From positions 1 through 25,445 of the forward strand of contig JABXJU010000038.1 in NCBI GenBank assembly GCA_013375405.1: DNA of 25,445 nt, given 5' to 3'. Positions 1 to 8,774 of this stretch are shown here, one piece after another. The notes under the pieces were generated by a model. That model was given only the letters and a program-made list of their open reading frames with translations. It was not told the DNA's origin and did not search any database. Positions within the stretch are counted from its first letter, which is position 1, and every line of letters begins with the position of its first letter. This stretch comes from Candidatus Helarchaeota archaeon (GTDB lineage Archaea > Asgardarchaeota > Lokiarchaeia > Helarchaeales > HEL-GB-A). The translations under genes and the position numbers were made by a program.

Positions 1-963
1 GCCCTTATTGACTTGTGTTATAGTGTAGGTGCGGAAAAAGTTTATGTTGGAGACACTCCTTTTTTTGCTTTTAAATCACGCCATTGCTTTGAAGTTACTG
101 GGATGAAAAATGCTGTTTTAGAAGCTGGAGGGAATATTCTTTATTTTGACGAAGAATCGTATATCGAAGTTGATTCAGAAGATGCTATAATTGTTCAAAA
201 AGTGAAATTACCGCAAAAACTCCTGGAGATGGATGGTATTATCACTGTCCCTCGGCTGAAAACTCATAATCAAACAACTGTTTCACTTTCTTTGAAAAAT
301 CAGCATGGTCTTGTCCCCTCTGATGAAAAAAAGCTCTGTCATAAAGATGATCTCCACCAGAAACTTATTGATATCAATCATATCCTTGGAAATAGACTTC
401 GTTTAGCACTTATTGATGGGACGTTTGCGTTAGAGGGGCAGGGTCCTACTCTAGGAACCCCCCTTACCTTAAACCTATGTCTCGCTGGAACAGACCTTGT
501 CGCAGTAGATTCAATTGCCACAACCCTTATGGGATTCTCACCAAGTGAGATTACTCATCTTCGCCTAGCTGCATTACAGGGACTTGGAGAAATAGACATC
601 GCGAAAATCAAAACGGTTGGAGTACCCTTGGATTCAGTTTCCCAACAATTTTTAAAACCATCAAATGAAATAATTGGAATCGCACCGAATGTGCATGTCT
701 ATGCAGGTGGCGCTTGTAGACCTGGGTGTTTTGCGTGGGCTCGTGTCGGATTGGATGGACTGCTCAAGCGGAAGGAAATCGACAAATATGGCGATTTAAC
801 TTTCATTATTGGACGAAATCCAACCGTTCCCGAACAATTAAAGGGGCACGTATTTGTCGTGGGGGATTGTGCTGAAAAGTATAAGGATAAAGGCATGTTC
901 TTTGAAGGCTGCCCCGCCTTTGATATCTGGAAATTACGGAAGATCTTAAAAGAAACGGGTTAA
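1..963 (+). CDS. DUF362 domain protein, 5'-truncated by window edge
   Basis: The reading frame is open from the first base (A-L-I-D then L-C-Y-S), so the true start lies upstream and the TTG at 13 is not a convincing start. The body shows the DUF362 pattern: PRLKTHNQTTVSLSLKN, then a Gly-Pro/Lys/His stretch, then ALIDGTFALEGQGP and AGTDLVAVDS. DUF362 proteins are often found with ferredoxins and are thought to be iron-sulfur or redox associated, but no reaction is established. The C-terminal 90 residues keep Cys in GGACRPGC, VGDC and EGCP contexts, which could bind a metal or cluster; that is inference. It converges on the next gene, with 9 bases between the stop codons. The family call is firm and the function is unknown. 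Confidence 0.85.
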   Translation, partial: ALIDLCYSVGAEKVYVGDTPFFAFKSRHCFEVTGMKNAVLEAGGNILYFDEESYIEVDSEDAIIVQKVKLPQKLLEMDGIITVPRLKTHNQTTVSLSLKNQHGLVPSDEKKLCHKDDLHQKLIDINHILGNRLRLALIDGTFALEGQGPTLGTPLTLNLCLAGTDLVAVDSIATTLMGFSPSEITHLRLAALQGLGEIDIAKIKTVGVPLDSVSQQFLKPSNEIIGIAPNVHVYAGGACRPGCFAWARVGLDGLLKRKEIDKYGDLTFIIGRNPTVPEQLKGHVFVVGDCAEKYKDKGMFFEGCPAFDIWKLRKILKETG

Positions 964-972
964 ATTTTTTCT

Positions 973-1569
973 CTATTTTACACACAATAGAAATGTTTTC
1001 CGTCTTTTAGGAATATTCGGATCATCAATTATCTTCATTACTTGAAATTTTGCTTTTCTAAAAAGTCTTCCTGCCAACTCGAATTGCTCTTTATTTTTTG
1101 GATAAAACTGAATGATGGCCCGCCCTTCTGGTTTTAATACACGATATATTTCTGCTGCGGTTTTCTTTCCTTTTTCTAGAATAACTTCAGGTCTAAAACC
1201 ATGAAAAATCCATTGAAGCGTTGAAATCGAAATTATATAATCAAAATAATTCGATTCCCAAGGTATTTTAATTGTGAAATTTGCCTTACGTACATCTAAT
1301 CCTTTTTGTCGAGCAATAGAGAGCATAGGCTCGGCGATATCTATACCTTTTCCTTCAAATCCCTTCTCCTTTAAAACTTGCATTGAAAGGCCTGTGCCAC
1401 ACCCTACATCCAGGAATATCGCAGGGGGTCGCACTTCTAGAATTTCTAAAGCTCGAAGTGTCATTTCTCGCTGAATCTTTCGTATCCGCGTATTCTGATC
1501 ATATTGTTTAGCTCTTTCTTCAGAATAATATACTTCTGGTAATACATGATCCTCAGGTAATAACGCCAC
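973..1569 (-). CDS. bud23: Bud23-like SAM-dependent rRNA methyltransferase
   Basis: A 198-residue class I methyltransferase. The SAM-binding motif I is FLDVGCGTGLS (about 51-61), followed by the acidic motif GKGIDIAEPML. Beyond the generic fold, the whole chain tracks eukaryotic Bud23/WBSCR22: P-E-V-Y-Y near the N-terminus, N-T-R-x-x-x-I-Q-x-x-M-T-x-R-A-L-E, ISISTLQW after motif IV, and QFYPKNKEQFEL. In eukaryotes Bud23 works with Trm112 to make m7G in the decoding region of 18S rRNA. The basic C-terminal extension of eukaryotic Bud23 (total about 280 residues) is absent. The start is GTG, because an in-frame TGA lies two codons upstream and the Bud23-like N-terminus begins just after. No Trm112 gene is in the window. 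The family is seen directly in the sequence; the 16S substrate is inferred by homology. A related small-molecule methyltransferase is the alternative. Confidence 0.82.
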   Translation of the reverse strand: MALLPEDHVLPEVYYSEERAKQYDQNTRIRKIQREMTLRALEILEVRPPAIFLDVGCGTGLSMQVLKEKGFEGKGIDIAEPMLSIARQKGLDVRKANFTIKIPWESNYFDYIISISTLQWIFHGFRPEVILEKGKKTAAEIYRVLKPEGRAIIQFYPKNKEQFELAGRLFRKAKFQVMKIIDDPNIPKRRKTFLLCVK

Positions 1570-1675
1570 TTCTCATGGATTCTCCAATGCTTTTAGTATT
1601 GTATTTTTTTAAGAAATTTAAATTCTATTAAGATCTTTCGAACCATTTGAAAGTTCATTTGAATAAAGAAAAGAG

Positions 1676-4600
1676 TTATTCAACTATAGCTTCAGGAACT
1701 AAGACGACAAAATTGCTTCCTTTTGTATGATCTCCTGGTACTCTATCTTCCACCCAAACTTTTCCGTTATAACTAGTAATTATTTTCATTGCAAGTGATA
1801 ATCCTAATCCACGCCCACTTATATTCCGATCTTCTCGATACCCTCTGTCGAATATTGCCTGTTTGCTATGATCCTTCACACCAATTCCATTATCTATAAA
1901 TTCCATTTTTAGATAATCGGTGCCAGCTTCCTGCTCTCTTGAAATCCGAATTACAATTTCGACAAGGGAATTTTGGTTATATTTAACAGCATTTTGTAAG
2001 ATATTTTCTATTACATCTTGAAAGAATTCATTTCCTTGGATATAATAAAATTCATCGGCTGTATCAACCTGTATGTTGATCTCTCGTTTGTGAATACTTT
2101 TCTGAATGAAAATAACTGCATCTTGTAAAATCTGAGTGACTTCTAATGAATGCAATTTAACTTTCCCTTTTTCAAGTTTGGATAATTTTCGGACGGTTGA
2201 AATTAATTTAGAACTTCTTTTAATCTGATCTTTAATGTCATTCAATTTTTCTATCAATCTTTCCTTATCATCCAAAAGTAATAACCCGGTCTCGGCAGAA
2301 AAGATAATACTTTGAAGAATATTAGTAATATCGTGCGATAATAGGTCCTTATAAAATTCAGCACTGTTAAACGCTTCCCGATATTGCTTTTCGGATTTTC
2401 TTAGGTTCTCCTCCGCTTCCTTCTTCTCGGTAATATCTGCGCTCATTACTAAATCGGCTACTTTTCCCCTATAAATAATCGTTGTGGAATAATTATCAAG
2501 CCAAACTGTTTCCCCAGATTTTTTAATACCACGGAAAGAGTAATGAACGCTAGAATCTTCTTCATCAAGGTGTTTTTTTCGTTCTAGATCGATAATCATT
2601 TTCTTATCTTCTGGATAAACTGCCTTCATAAACTCCAGTGGTGGCCAATTCAGCATTTCTTCAATGGAATACCCAAAAATGTCTGCATACTCCTGATTTA
2701 CGTATTTAATTAAATTATCTTGTATGATGCAGATCCCCATCAATGCTTGCTCAGAAATCGTTCTGAATTGTTCCTCGGATTCTCTCAATTCTTGTTTCAA
2801 TTTTTTCTCCTTATCGATGTCCCTGGTCACAAGAATAGATTTTAATTCATTGTTTTTATCAATGATAGCTTTTCCTCTTACTTCTGCCCAGGAATATGAA
2901 CCATCCTTACGAAGTACCCGAAGTTCTGTACTCCCTATCCCAGCTTTCAGTCCTTCTTGATACATTTCTAATGCACGGTCAACATCTTCTGGGTATAAAA
3001 ATACTGCTACGGATTTACCAATTACTTCTTTCTCAGAAAAACCTGTAAATTTTTGCTGTGCCTCGTTAACAAATTCAATTTTTAGGTTTTTATCCATGAT
3101 AGTAATCGCATCATCCATATTTTCGGTTATAAATCTATATTTTTCCTCAGATTCTTTCAATTCTTGCTCCAATTTTTTCCGTTTTTCAATATCTCTATTA
3201 ACGATAATAGCTTTTGGCTCATTGTTTTCATCAGTTATGATTTTTCCTTTTGCCTCTATCCAAGTATAGGACCCATCCTTGCGGCGCATCCGTAATTCTC
3301 CGCGGCCAACACCAACTTCTAATGCGCCTTGATAGAAACTTAATGCTTTTTCAATATCCTCTTGATGCATGAATTCAAACGCGGGTTTTCCTAGGACTTC
3401 TTCACTCGAATATCCTGATATATTCTGCTGCGTTTCATTAACGTATATGATTTTAAGGTCTTTATCAAGGATAGTAATTATATCTTCCATATTTTCAGCT
3501 ATGAATCTATATTTTTCCTCGGATTCTTCTAGTTTTTCCTCGGCCTTCTTCCGATCAGTAATATCTATTAAAGTTACCAAATCCGCTAGCTGTCCTTTAT
3601 ACTGAACCGATTTTGAATATAAGGAAAGCCACTTCATGTTCCCAGAGTTTGTGATTAATCTATAATTGTAATGCGTTACTGCATCCGGGTCGCCCGATTG
3701 CTTTTTTCTCGCTTGTTCTAATACAAAAGGGATATCTTCTGGATGCACAAATTTCATAAAGTCATTTAGTGCCCAATCCTTCATATCCCGAACGGGAATT
3801 TCAATAAATTTTGCGGCAGCCTCATTGATATATTTTATAAAGTTGTTCTGAACAATGATAATTCCCATTAAAGACTGTTCTGCGATTAATTTGAATTGTT
3901 CCTCGGATTCTCTCAACTGTCGTTCTGCTTCTTTTCGCTCGGTAATGTCCATCAGTACCCCATGCAATCCAATGACCTGATCTCCCCTAAAAATGGGGCT
4001 GCTAGAAGTACGCACCCACCGTATTACACCAGATTTAGTCAAAATCCGATATTCATTTGAGGCCTTATACCCCGAAAGGATGATCTGAACATTCCGCATC
4101 ATATGTGATAAATCTTCCTGGTAGACGAACTCAGTGATAGGGCGCTCCATGAGTTCTGACGGGCTATATCCGATCAATGATTCTATGGTAGGGCTGACAT
4201 AGGACACTAATCCATTCTGATCAACAGTATAAATGACTTCATTTATGTTCTCTACCAAACTACGATACTTCTCTTCACTCTCTCGCACCGCTTCCTCTGC
4301 CCGCTTCCGCTCAGTAATATCAGTAATCACTGCAAATGCACCATTATAGTTCCCATCTCCTCCATATATTGCCTGTCCTGATATAATAGTGAAGACTCGA
4401 TGCCCATCTTTCTTTATCCATGCAGCTTCGTAGGCGCTTTTCTCACCTTTCTTTCGCCTAGATAATTGGTTTTTAACAATTTCCCTATTTTCCTTATCGA
4501 AAAAGAATTGCCAAGGCTTGCCAATCATCTCACTTCGTGAATATCCCAACATTTCACAGAGGCTATTGTTTACGAAAAAATATTCTCCCTTTGCATTTAT

Positions 4601-5479
4601 TGCTGACAGCCCCTCGTTCATTGTCTCTACTAATATACGATATTGTTCCTCACTCTCCCGAAGCGCCTCCTCCGCCTGCTTACGATCGGTGGTATCAGTA
4701 ATGACTGCGACTATTCGAATAATTTTACCTTTTTCATCCCTGACATAAGATGTTGAAAACTCTATTGGTATTTCTCTCCCATCTGTATGCTTTAAATAGG
4801 TTGATATTGGTAATAAATCTTTTCCATTTAGTGCATTTTTAAAAATCTCTAAAATTTCTTCTAATTCGTGCTCTACTACGGTCATTTTCGCAACTTCAGC
4901 CCCATTTCTTCCTATTATTTCCCCGCTTTTATATCCGGTGAGCTTTGTATAAGCCGGATTTATAAATGAGACTGTTCCATCAATGTCAAACAGAATTAGT
5001 GCGTCCTTTAGGTTATCGGTAATAACTTTACTTTGATTCAAGTGGTATTCTGCTTGCTTACGCTCGGTGACATCTCTTATAACTGCTACAATACTTTTTC
5101 CATCTTCATGTAAATTCAGATTTGCTGAAAACCACCGTTCTTCATGGTCGAACTCAAGAGGGTACTCAAACATCTCACTTTTCCCAGTCTCCCTCACCCT
5201 CTTAGAAAATTCCATGTAGCGATAGGTAATTTCTAAGGGTACTAATCCTTTTATATTTTTACCATAGAACTTCTCTGGTGTTACAAAAAGCGATATATCT
5301 TTAGAAGGATAGTATTCTGAAAAACAATTATTTTCATCAAGAACGAAAATGAGATCGTTAATAGATTGGACGAGAGTTCGATATTTTTTCTCGCTCTCTC
5401 GGAGTGCTTCCTCCGTTCGCCTATCTAGTGTTTTGCCCTCCATCTTAAAAGTACTCCTATTATTTTTCTTAAAATTCAT
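1676..5479 (-). CDS. Multi-PAS sensor histidine kinase (eight PAS domains)
   Basis: About 1267 residues with no membrane segments, so a cytoplasmic sensor. Eight PAS/PAC units run in series, beginning near residues 25, 145, 275, 400, 525, 655, 780 and 905; each opens with a SEEKYR or SEEQF-like helix and most close with DITERK or DIDK-type linkers. The kinase core follows: H-box LLSHDITNIL with the phosphoacceptor His near 1049, N-box NILQNAVKYN, G1 DNGIGV, G2 GRGLGLSL. PAS5 resembles PAS8 and PAS6 resembles PAS7, so the array grew by internal duplication. The start is uncertain. ATG 5479 follows a TTG at 5482. The downstream ATG 5443 has an AGGAG 10 bases before it and would lose only 12 residues. 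The gene lies 89 bases behind the response regulator on the same strand, its probable partner. Ligands are unknown; PAS domains commonly bind haem, flavin or small metabolites. Confidence 0.93.
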   Translation of the reverse strand: MNFKKNNRSTFKMEGKTLDRRTEEALRESEKKYRTLVQSINDLIFVLDENNCFSEYYPSKDISLFVTPEKFYGKNIKGLVPLEITYRYMEFSKRVRETGKSEMFEYPLEFDHEERWFSANLNLHEDGKSIVAVIRDVTERKQAEYHLNQSKVITDNLKDALILFDIDGTVSFINPAYTKLTGYKSGEIIGRNGAEVAKMTVVEHELEEILEIFKNALNGKDLLPISTYLKHTDGREIPIEFSTSYVRDEKGKIIRIVAVITDTTDRKQAEEALRESEEQYRILVETMNEGLSAINAKGEYFFVNNSLCEMLGYSRSEMIGKPWQFFFDKENREIVKNQLSRRKKGEKSAYEAAWIKKDGHRVFTIISGQAIYGGDGNYNGAFAVITDITERKRAEEAVRESEEKYRSLVENINEVIYTVDQNGLVSYVSPTIESLIGYSPSELMERPITEFVYQEDLSHMMRNVQIILSGYKASNEYRILTKSGVIRWVRTSSSPIFRGDQVIGLHGVLMDITERKEAERQLRESEEQFKLIAEQSLMGIIIVQNNFIKYINEAAAKFIEIPVRDMKDWALNDFMKFVHPEDIPFVLEQARKKQSGDPDAVTHYNYRLITNSGNMKWLSLYSKSVQYKGQLADLVTLIDITDRKKAEEKLEESEEKYRFIAENMEDIITILDKDLKIIYVNETQQNISGYSSEEVLGKPAFEFMHQEDIEKALSFYQGALEVGVGRGELRMRRKDGSYTWIEAKGKIITDENNEPKAIIVNRDIEKRKKLEQELKESEEKYRFITENMDDAITIMDKNLKIEFVNEAQQKFTGFSEKEVIGKSVAVFLYPEDVDRALEMYQEGLKAGIGSTELRVLRKDGSYSWAEVRGKAIIDKNNELKSILVTRDIDKEKKLKQELRESEEQFRTISEQALMGICIIQDNLIKYVNQEYADIFGYSIEEMLNWPPLEFMKAVYPEDKKMIIDLERKKHLDEEDSSVHYSFRGIKKSGETVWLDNYSTTIIYRGKVADLVMSADITEKKEAEENLRKSEKQYREAFNSAEFYKDLLSHDITNILQSIIFSAETGLLLLDDKERLIEKLNDIKDQIKRSSKLISTVRKLSKLEKGKVKLHSLEVTQILQDAVIFIQKSIHKREINIQVDTADEFYYIQGNEFFQDVIENILQNAVKYNQNSLVEIVIRISREQEAGTDYLKMEFIDNGIGVKDHSKQAIFDRGYREDRNISGRGLGLSLAMKIITSYNGKVWVEDRVPGDHTKGSNFVVLVPEAIVE

Positions 5480-5568
5480 CAATTACAATTTTATGTTTAT
5501 TCAATTTACTAACATACTACAAATTACTTTAATAATACTTGTTTGAAAAATTAAAATACCTAATCAAG

Positions 5569-6405
5569 CTAATTTCCAAAAACTCTTTGTACATGTTCTA
5601 GATTATCAAAAATTCTGCTAGGATTTCCACCCATAAATGTAAGTTCAGATTGAAGTAGAGTCCGTAAAAGAGGGGACTCCTCAACAATCAAGATAGTATC
5701 TTGCTTTTCAATAATCATCAATAATTCTCGAATTTTATCAATTGATAAATTCAATTTATATGATATTTTAAATAATGGAATTTTCGTTGGTTGAAATACC
5801 CATATAAAGTCTAAAATTTTCTGCAATTTAGGTAGACGGGTTAGATCCTCTATTAAAATTACTTGGAAATGCTTGGCTTTTTTTCTTGTTTCTCCAATTT
5901 TTTGCATTTCTTTTGATATTTGATATTTTTTGAAAATTTTTTTGATTACTTTGAGTAAACTTTGGGATTCTATTGGTTTTGCTAAAAAATAATCTGCACA
6001 GGACTCAAAACTATCATAATATCCGGAAAATAATATTATTGGAATCCGATTTAATTGTGGGTGGTTCTTACATGCTTCACTCAACTCTATTCCATCCATA
6101 GCGGGCATTCTTATGTCCGATAGAACGATACTAAAATTTTTTCTACTAAGTTTGTCTAATGCTTCAATTCCATTTGTAGCAATATCAACTTGATAGCCTT
6201 CGTGTTCTAAGATTTGTCTTAACGAATTTAAAACATCTTGTTCATCATCAACAATTAGAATTCTTCTTTCTTTTCCATCTACTTTATCAATGATGCCTTT
6301 TATCCAGTCCGATACTGTATTTAAATCATCATATCGCTTTGGTGTAGGTACATGTGTCCAAATATCTTTAAATGAGGGGACTCTTCCATTTTTATCCTCT
6401 TTCAT
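5569..6405 (-). CDS. Response regulator with N-terminal extension and C-terminal winged-helix-like region
   Basis: 278 residues. A receiver domain spans about 47-160: acidic pair VDDE (Asp53/54), phosphoacceptor Asp97 in LSDIRMP, the switch Ser in LFSGYY, and Lys143 in AKP. About 45 residues precede it, including PSFKDIWTHVPTPKRYDD, which is unusual because receiver domains normally begin near the N-terminus. After the receiver, residues 175-278 form an alpha/beta region ending in a helix-rich stretch (KISYKLNLSIDKIRELLMII) that resembles a winged helix, but I cannot name the domain. ATG 6405 has GGGA 7 bases upstream. It is the first gene of the pair with the PAS kinase and probably receives its phosphate. 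Whether the output is DNA binding or protein-protein signalling is open. Confidence 0.88.
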   Translation of the reverse strand: MKEDKNGRVPSFKDIWTHVPTPKRYDDLNTVSDWIKGIIDKVDGKERRILIVDDEQDVLNSLRQILEHEGYQVDIATNGIEALDKLSRKNFSIVLSDIRMPAMDGIELSEACKNHPQLNRIPIILFSGYYDSFESCADYFLAKPIESQSLLKVIKKIFKKYQISKEMQKIGETRKKAKHFQVILIEDLTRLPKLQKILDFIWVFQPTKIPLFKISYKLNLSIDKIRELLMIIEKQDTILIVEESPLLRTLLQSELTFMGGNPSRIFDNLEHVQRVFGN

Positions 6406-6599
6406 TTTATAATCCCATGTTATACTTAATGACTACAGATGAAATGCATGAAACCTCATGTAATCATTAGCTATTTTTTATCACCGAGCTTTAAAAAAAC
6501 TTACTTATTTTTTCCTTACAAAATCTCATATAGAATTTAAAAGAATCTAATACCATTATTCCCTCTCTAATAGAATTAAATAAATATAGTTTGAAAAGT

Positions 6600-6607
6600 C
6601 TTTATAT
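6600..6607 (+). promoter_or_regulatory. TATA box for a leaderless transcript
   Basis: An AT-rich CTTTATAT element sits about 27-34 bases before the ATG at 6634, which is the archaeal TATA-to-start distance for RNA polymerase initiation. The predicted transcript would therefore begin at or within a few bases of the start codon. No Shine-Dalgarno sequence lies before the ATG, consistent with leaderless translation. The promoter is inferred from spacing and composition. Confidence 0.45.
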
Positions 6608-6633
6608 TTGTTAAAAATCTTTGTTGAAATATC

Positions 6634-8172
6634 ATGACATCCTCGGAAGAACGTTCCTGTCATCAATGTGGAACGTATCACTTGCGAAATATATCCTTCT
6701 TCGCATACTGGACTCAATGTAAAGCGTGCGGAACATATTTATGCCCACGCCACTCCGGCTACCAAAATTCAAGACTCACTCAGTTCACGTTTCTTGGCTA
6801 CATGCTTATTTCTTTTTTCTATTATTTCGGAATTTTTCTAATTATTGCTCCCAGTATTGATGAAGGGATTGACCTATTATTTTCTTATTCGCTTGCGGGA
6901 CTTCTCTTATTTATTCCCTTTCTCGGATTATTGTTAATAATCCTCTCAGCAATTCGACGACTTTCTAAACAAACTGAAATCCCAAATTGTCCTCAATGCA
7001 ACGGTTTAATGAGTGTTTTATATCATGATATCTTTCTATATTTCTGGCTCTTTTTAATGCATACCCTCTACATTGCAACCATTTCAAACGAAATTGGTAT
7101 TATTTTTTATAAATTAGACATCGCAGGATTTTTACCGAGCCTGTTACTTGTATATATCCTTGTCGGAGTAATAATTCCCATAATTTGGTTTTTTAAACGG
7201 ATTGGAGGACGCTTCATGCCTAGATATAAAATGAACACGCGCGTATGGGTGGGGGAATTATTTGCAATTTTCTTATACATATCGGTAAACGTCATTTTAA
7301 TTCTTATCATAAGCATCATCACCAATTTAATTCCTATCCCATTGTTAACTAATGACACTAACATTTCCTTTAATATTTTTTACACCTTTACTTCTGTTGC
7401 CTTTTGGTACTTTCCGGCATTCTTAATAGGGAGCCTATTTTATAAATTAGCCCAGAAATATTTATTAAATGTCAATAAATCCCGAATTGCCCACATTTTA
7501 ATTGGAGTCCTCTTCATAATCATGCCATTCTATCTCTGGGGACTTATTTCATTCTCCTTGGGTCTTCACAATTCACCTGGGTTTAGTAGCGGAATCCCTG
7601 AAGCAATAATTCCCTTCTATTCAACCGCTTTTAATGAGGTGATACCACTTTTCATCATTTCATTTTTGCTTGGAATTGGCATTATTTCTATTTTCCGAAA
7701 ATATCTTATGAACACTGATAAAATTCAACAAAAATTCTTGCTTAAAATTACAATTATCATCGGAATCTTACTTTTTACAGGATTTATTTTTGTTGAAAAT
7801 TTTTACTATCTGATTACCGGTACTCTCTTACTGGATAGCTTTTCTCCTTCCATCGTTCCCTTTATCTTAATGGGATTTTTAATAGTCAGCTTAGTTCTTC
7901 TCTTTAATGAGCTTATATCTAACTGGTCTTCACCAAACAAAGGTTGGGGAAAAACCCTCGAAAATAATTTGGGTAGCTTACTCTATCCTGTAATAATAGG
8001 GTTTATAATAATGGCTCTCTCTTTATCTTTTTCCATCATTATTCTAACTTCTTCTTCAATGACCTTCATTCCAGACTATTCGATATCTGCTGACCTTTAT
8101 ACATTAAAATTGATTTTTCTCATCAGTTTCATTACTGGGCTCCTAATTGGAGTGAAAAAAAAGATTCAGTAG
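6634..8172 (+). CDS. Zinc-finger-headed polytopic membrane protein
   Basis: 512 residues, not assigned to a named family. The N-terminus has a compact metal-binding module: Cys9-x2-Cys12, then Cys29-x2-Cys32-x4-Cys37-x2-His40, which suggests a treble-clef or FYVE/B-box-like finger. A further CPQC motif lies near residue 119. About 12 hydrophobic helices fill the rest, from about 48 to the C-terminus, some carrying internal Pro or Asn. The arrangement (cytoplasmic zinc finger plus a large helical bundle) could fit a transporter or a membrane scaffold. No catalytic motif is seen. The ATG at 6634 is supported by the upstream TATA element. The stop codon abuts the stop of the archaeosortase gene on the other strand with no bases between. 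Function unknown. Confidence 0.85.
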   Translation: MTSSEERSCHQCGTYHLRNISFFAYWTQCKACGTYLCPRHSGYQNSRLTQFTFLGYMLISFFYYFGIFLIIAPSIDEGIDLLFSYSLAGLLLFIPFLGLLLIILSAIRRLSKQTEIPNCPQCNGLMSVLYHDIFLYFWLFLMHTLYIATISNEIGIIFYKLDIAGFLPSLLLVYILVGVIIPIIWFFKRIGGRFMPRYKMNTRVWVGELFAIFLYISVNVILILIISIITNLIPIPLLTNDTNISFNIFYTFTSVAFWYFPAFLIGSLFYKLAQKYLLNVNKSRIAHILIGVLFIIMPFYLWGLISFSLGLHNSPGFSSGIPEAIIPFYSTAFNEVIPLFIISFLLGIGIISIFRKYLMNTDKIQQKFLLKITIIIGILLFTGFIFVENFYYLITGTLLLDSFSPSIVPFILMGFLIVSLVLLFNELISNWSSPNKGWGKTLENNLGSLLYPVIIGFIIMALSLSFSIIILTSSSMTFIPDYSISADLYTLKLIFLISFITGLLIGVKKKIQ

Positions 8173-8760
8173 CTATTTCGTCCCCTTAATGGCCCGAACG
8201 ATTCCTACCAACACGTTAATTAATGAATCAATAAAATTTGGAATGATCCAAGCTTGAATCATTAATATAAAGACTATTATGAAAATAATGGTAAAAATAG
8301 CAGATACCACTTCGTGGTATATATACGGCTCGTAGCCCTGTGTAGCCAATACAACCGTTGTCACAATTCTAAGGATATTTGCTCCAAAAATTCCGAAGGT
8401 AATGAATAACGTTCCCAGCATTTTACGGGTCCAGGACGTTCGAGTTGCTAATATTAAGCCTGAAATGAGCGCGATGGCTTCAATTCCTGAGCAAATTTTA
8501 ATAACTTCAAAGGTATGACCTGGTACCGATATAAAGACTTGCCCTGTCGATGTAAGTGAAGAAACAGAACTATTAAAACCAAATAAATTAAGGGCTGCTG
8601 ATGCTCCCTGTGTCGTATATACTCGTAGCCAAAAATACTCAGAGATATAAAAAAGAAAGATTGTCACTGATATAACAATCACAAGATAGGCAATGCAATT
8701 CGGTAAAGCTGGGATCTGCTGATCTTGTTTTAGTTTTTCCTCTAATTTTTCTTTTTCCAA
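8173..8760 (-). CDS. Archaeosortase/exosortase-family transpeptidase
   Basis: 195 residues, mostly membrane helices. The exosortase/archaeosortase catalytic set is present: Cys90 in ICSGIEA, Arg131 in ANILRIV and His149 in IYHEVVS. These polytopic enzymes cleave C-terminal sorting signals (PGF/PEF-type in archaea) of secreted surface proteins and transfer them to a membrane lipid or other acceptor. The N-terminal 20 residues are charged and cytoplasmic. The start is TTG at 8760, since an in-frame stop lies just upstream. The gene follows the coiled-coil zinc-ribbon gene by 14 bases, so the two are probably cotranscribed. No protein here has an obvious tripartite sorting tail, so the substrate lies elsewhere or uses an unrecognised signal. 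The family call is strong; the subfamily is not determined. Confidence 0.88.
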   Translation of the reverse strand: MEKEKLEEKLKQDQQIPALPNCIAYLVIVISVTIFLFYISEYFWLRVYTTQGASAALNLFGFNSSVSSLTSTGQVFISVPGHTFEVIKICSGIEAIALISGLILATRTSWTRKMLGTLFITFGIFGANILRIVTTVVLATQGYEPYIYHEVVSAIFTIIFIIVFILMIQAWIIPNFIDSLINVLVGIVRAIKGTK

Positions 8761-8774
8761 AAAGGATCATCTAG

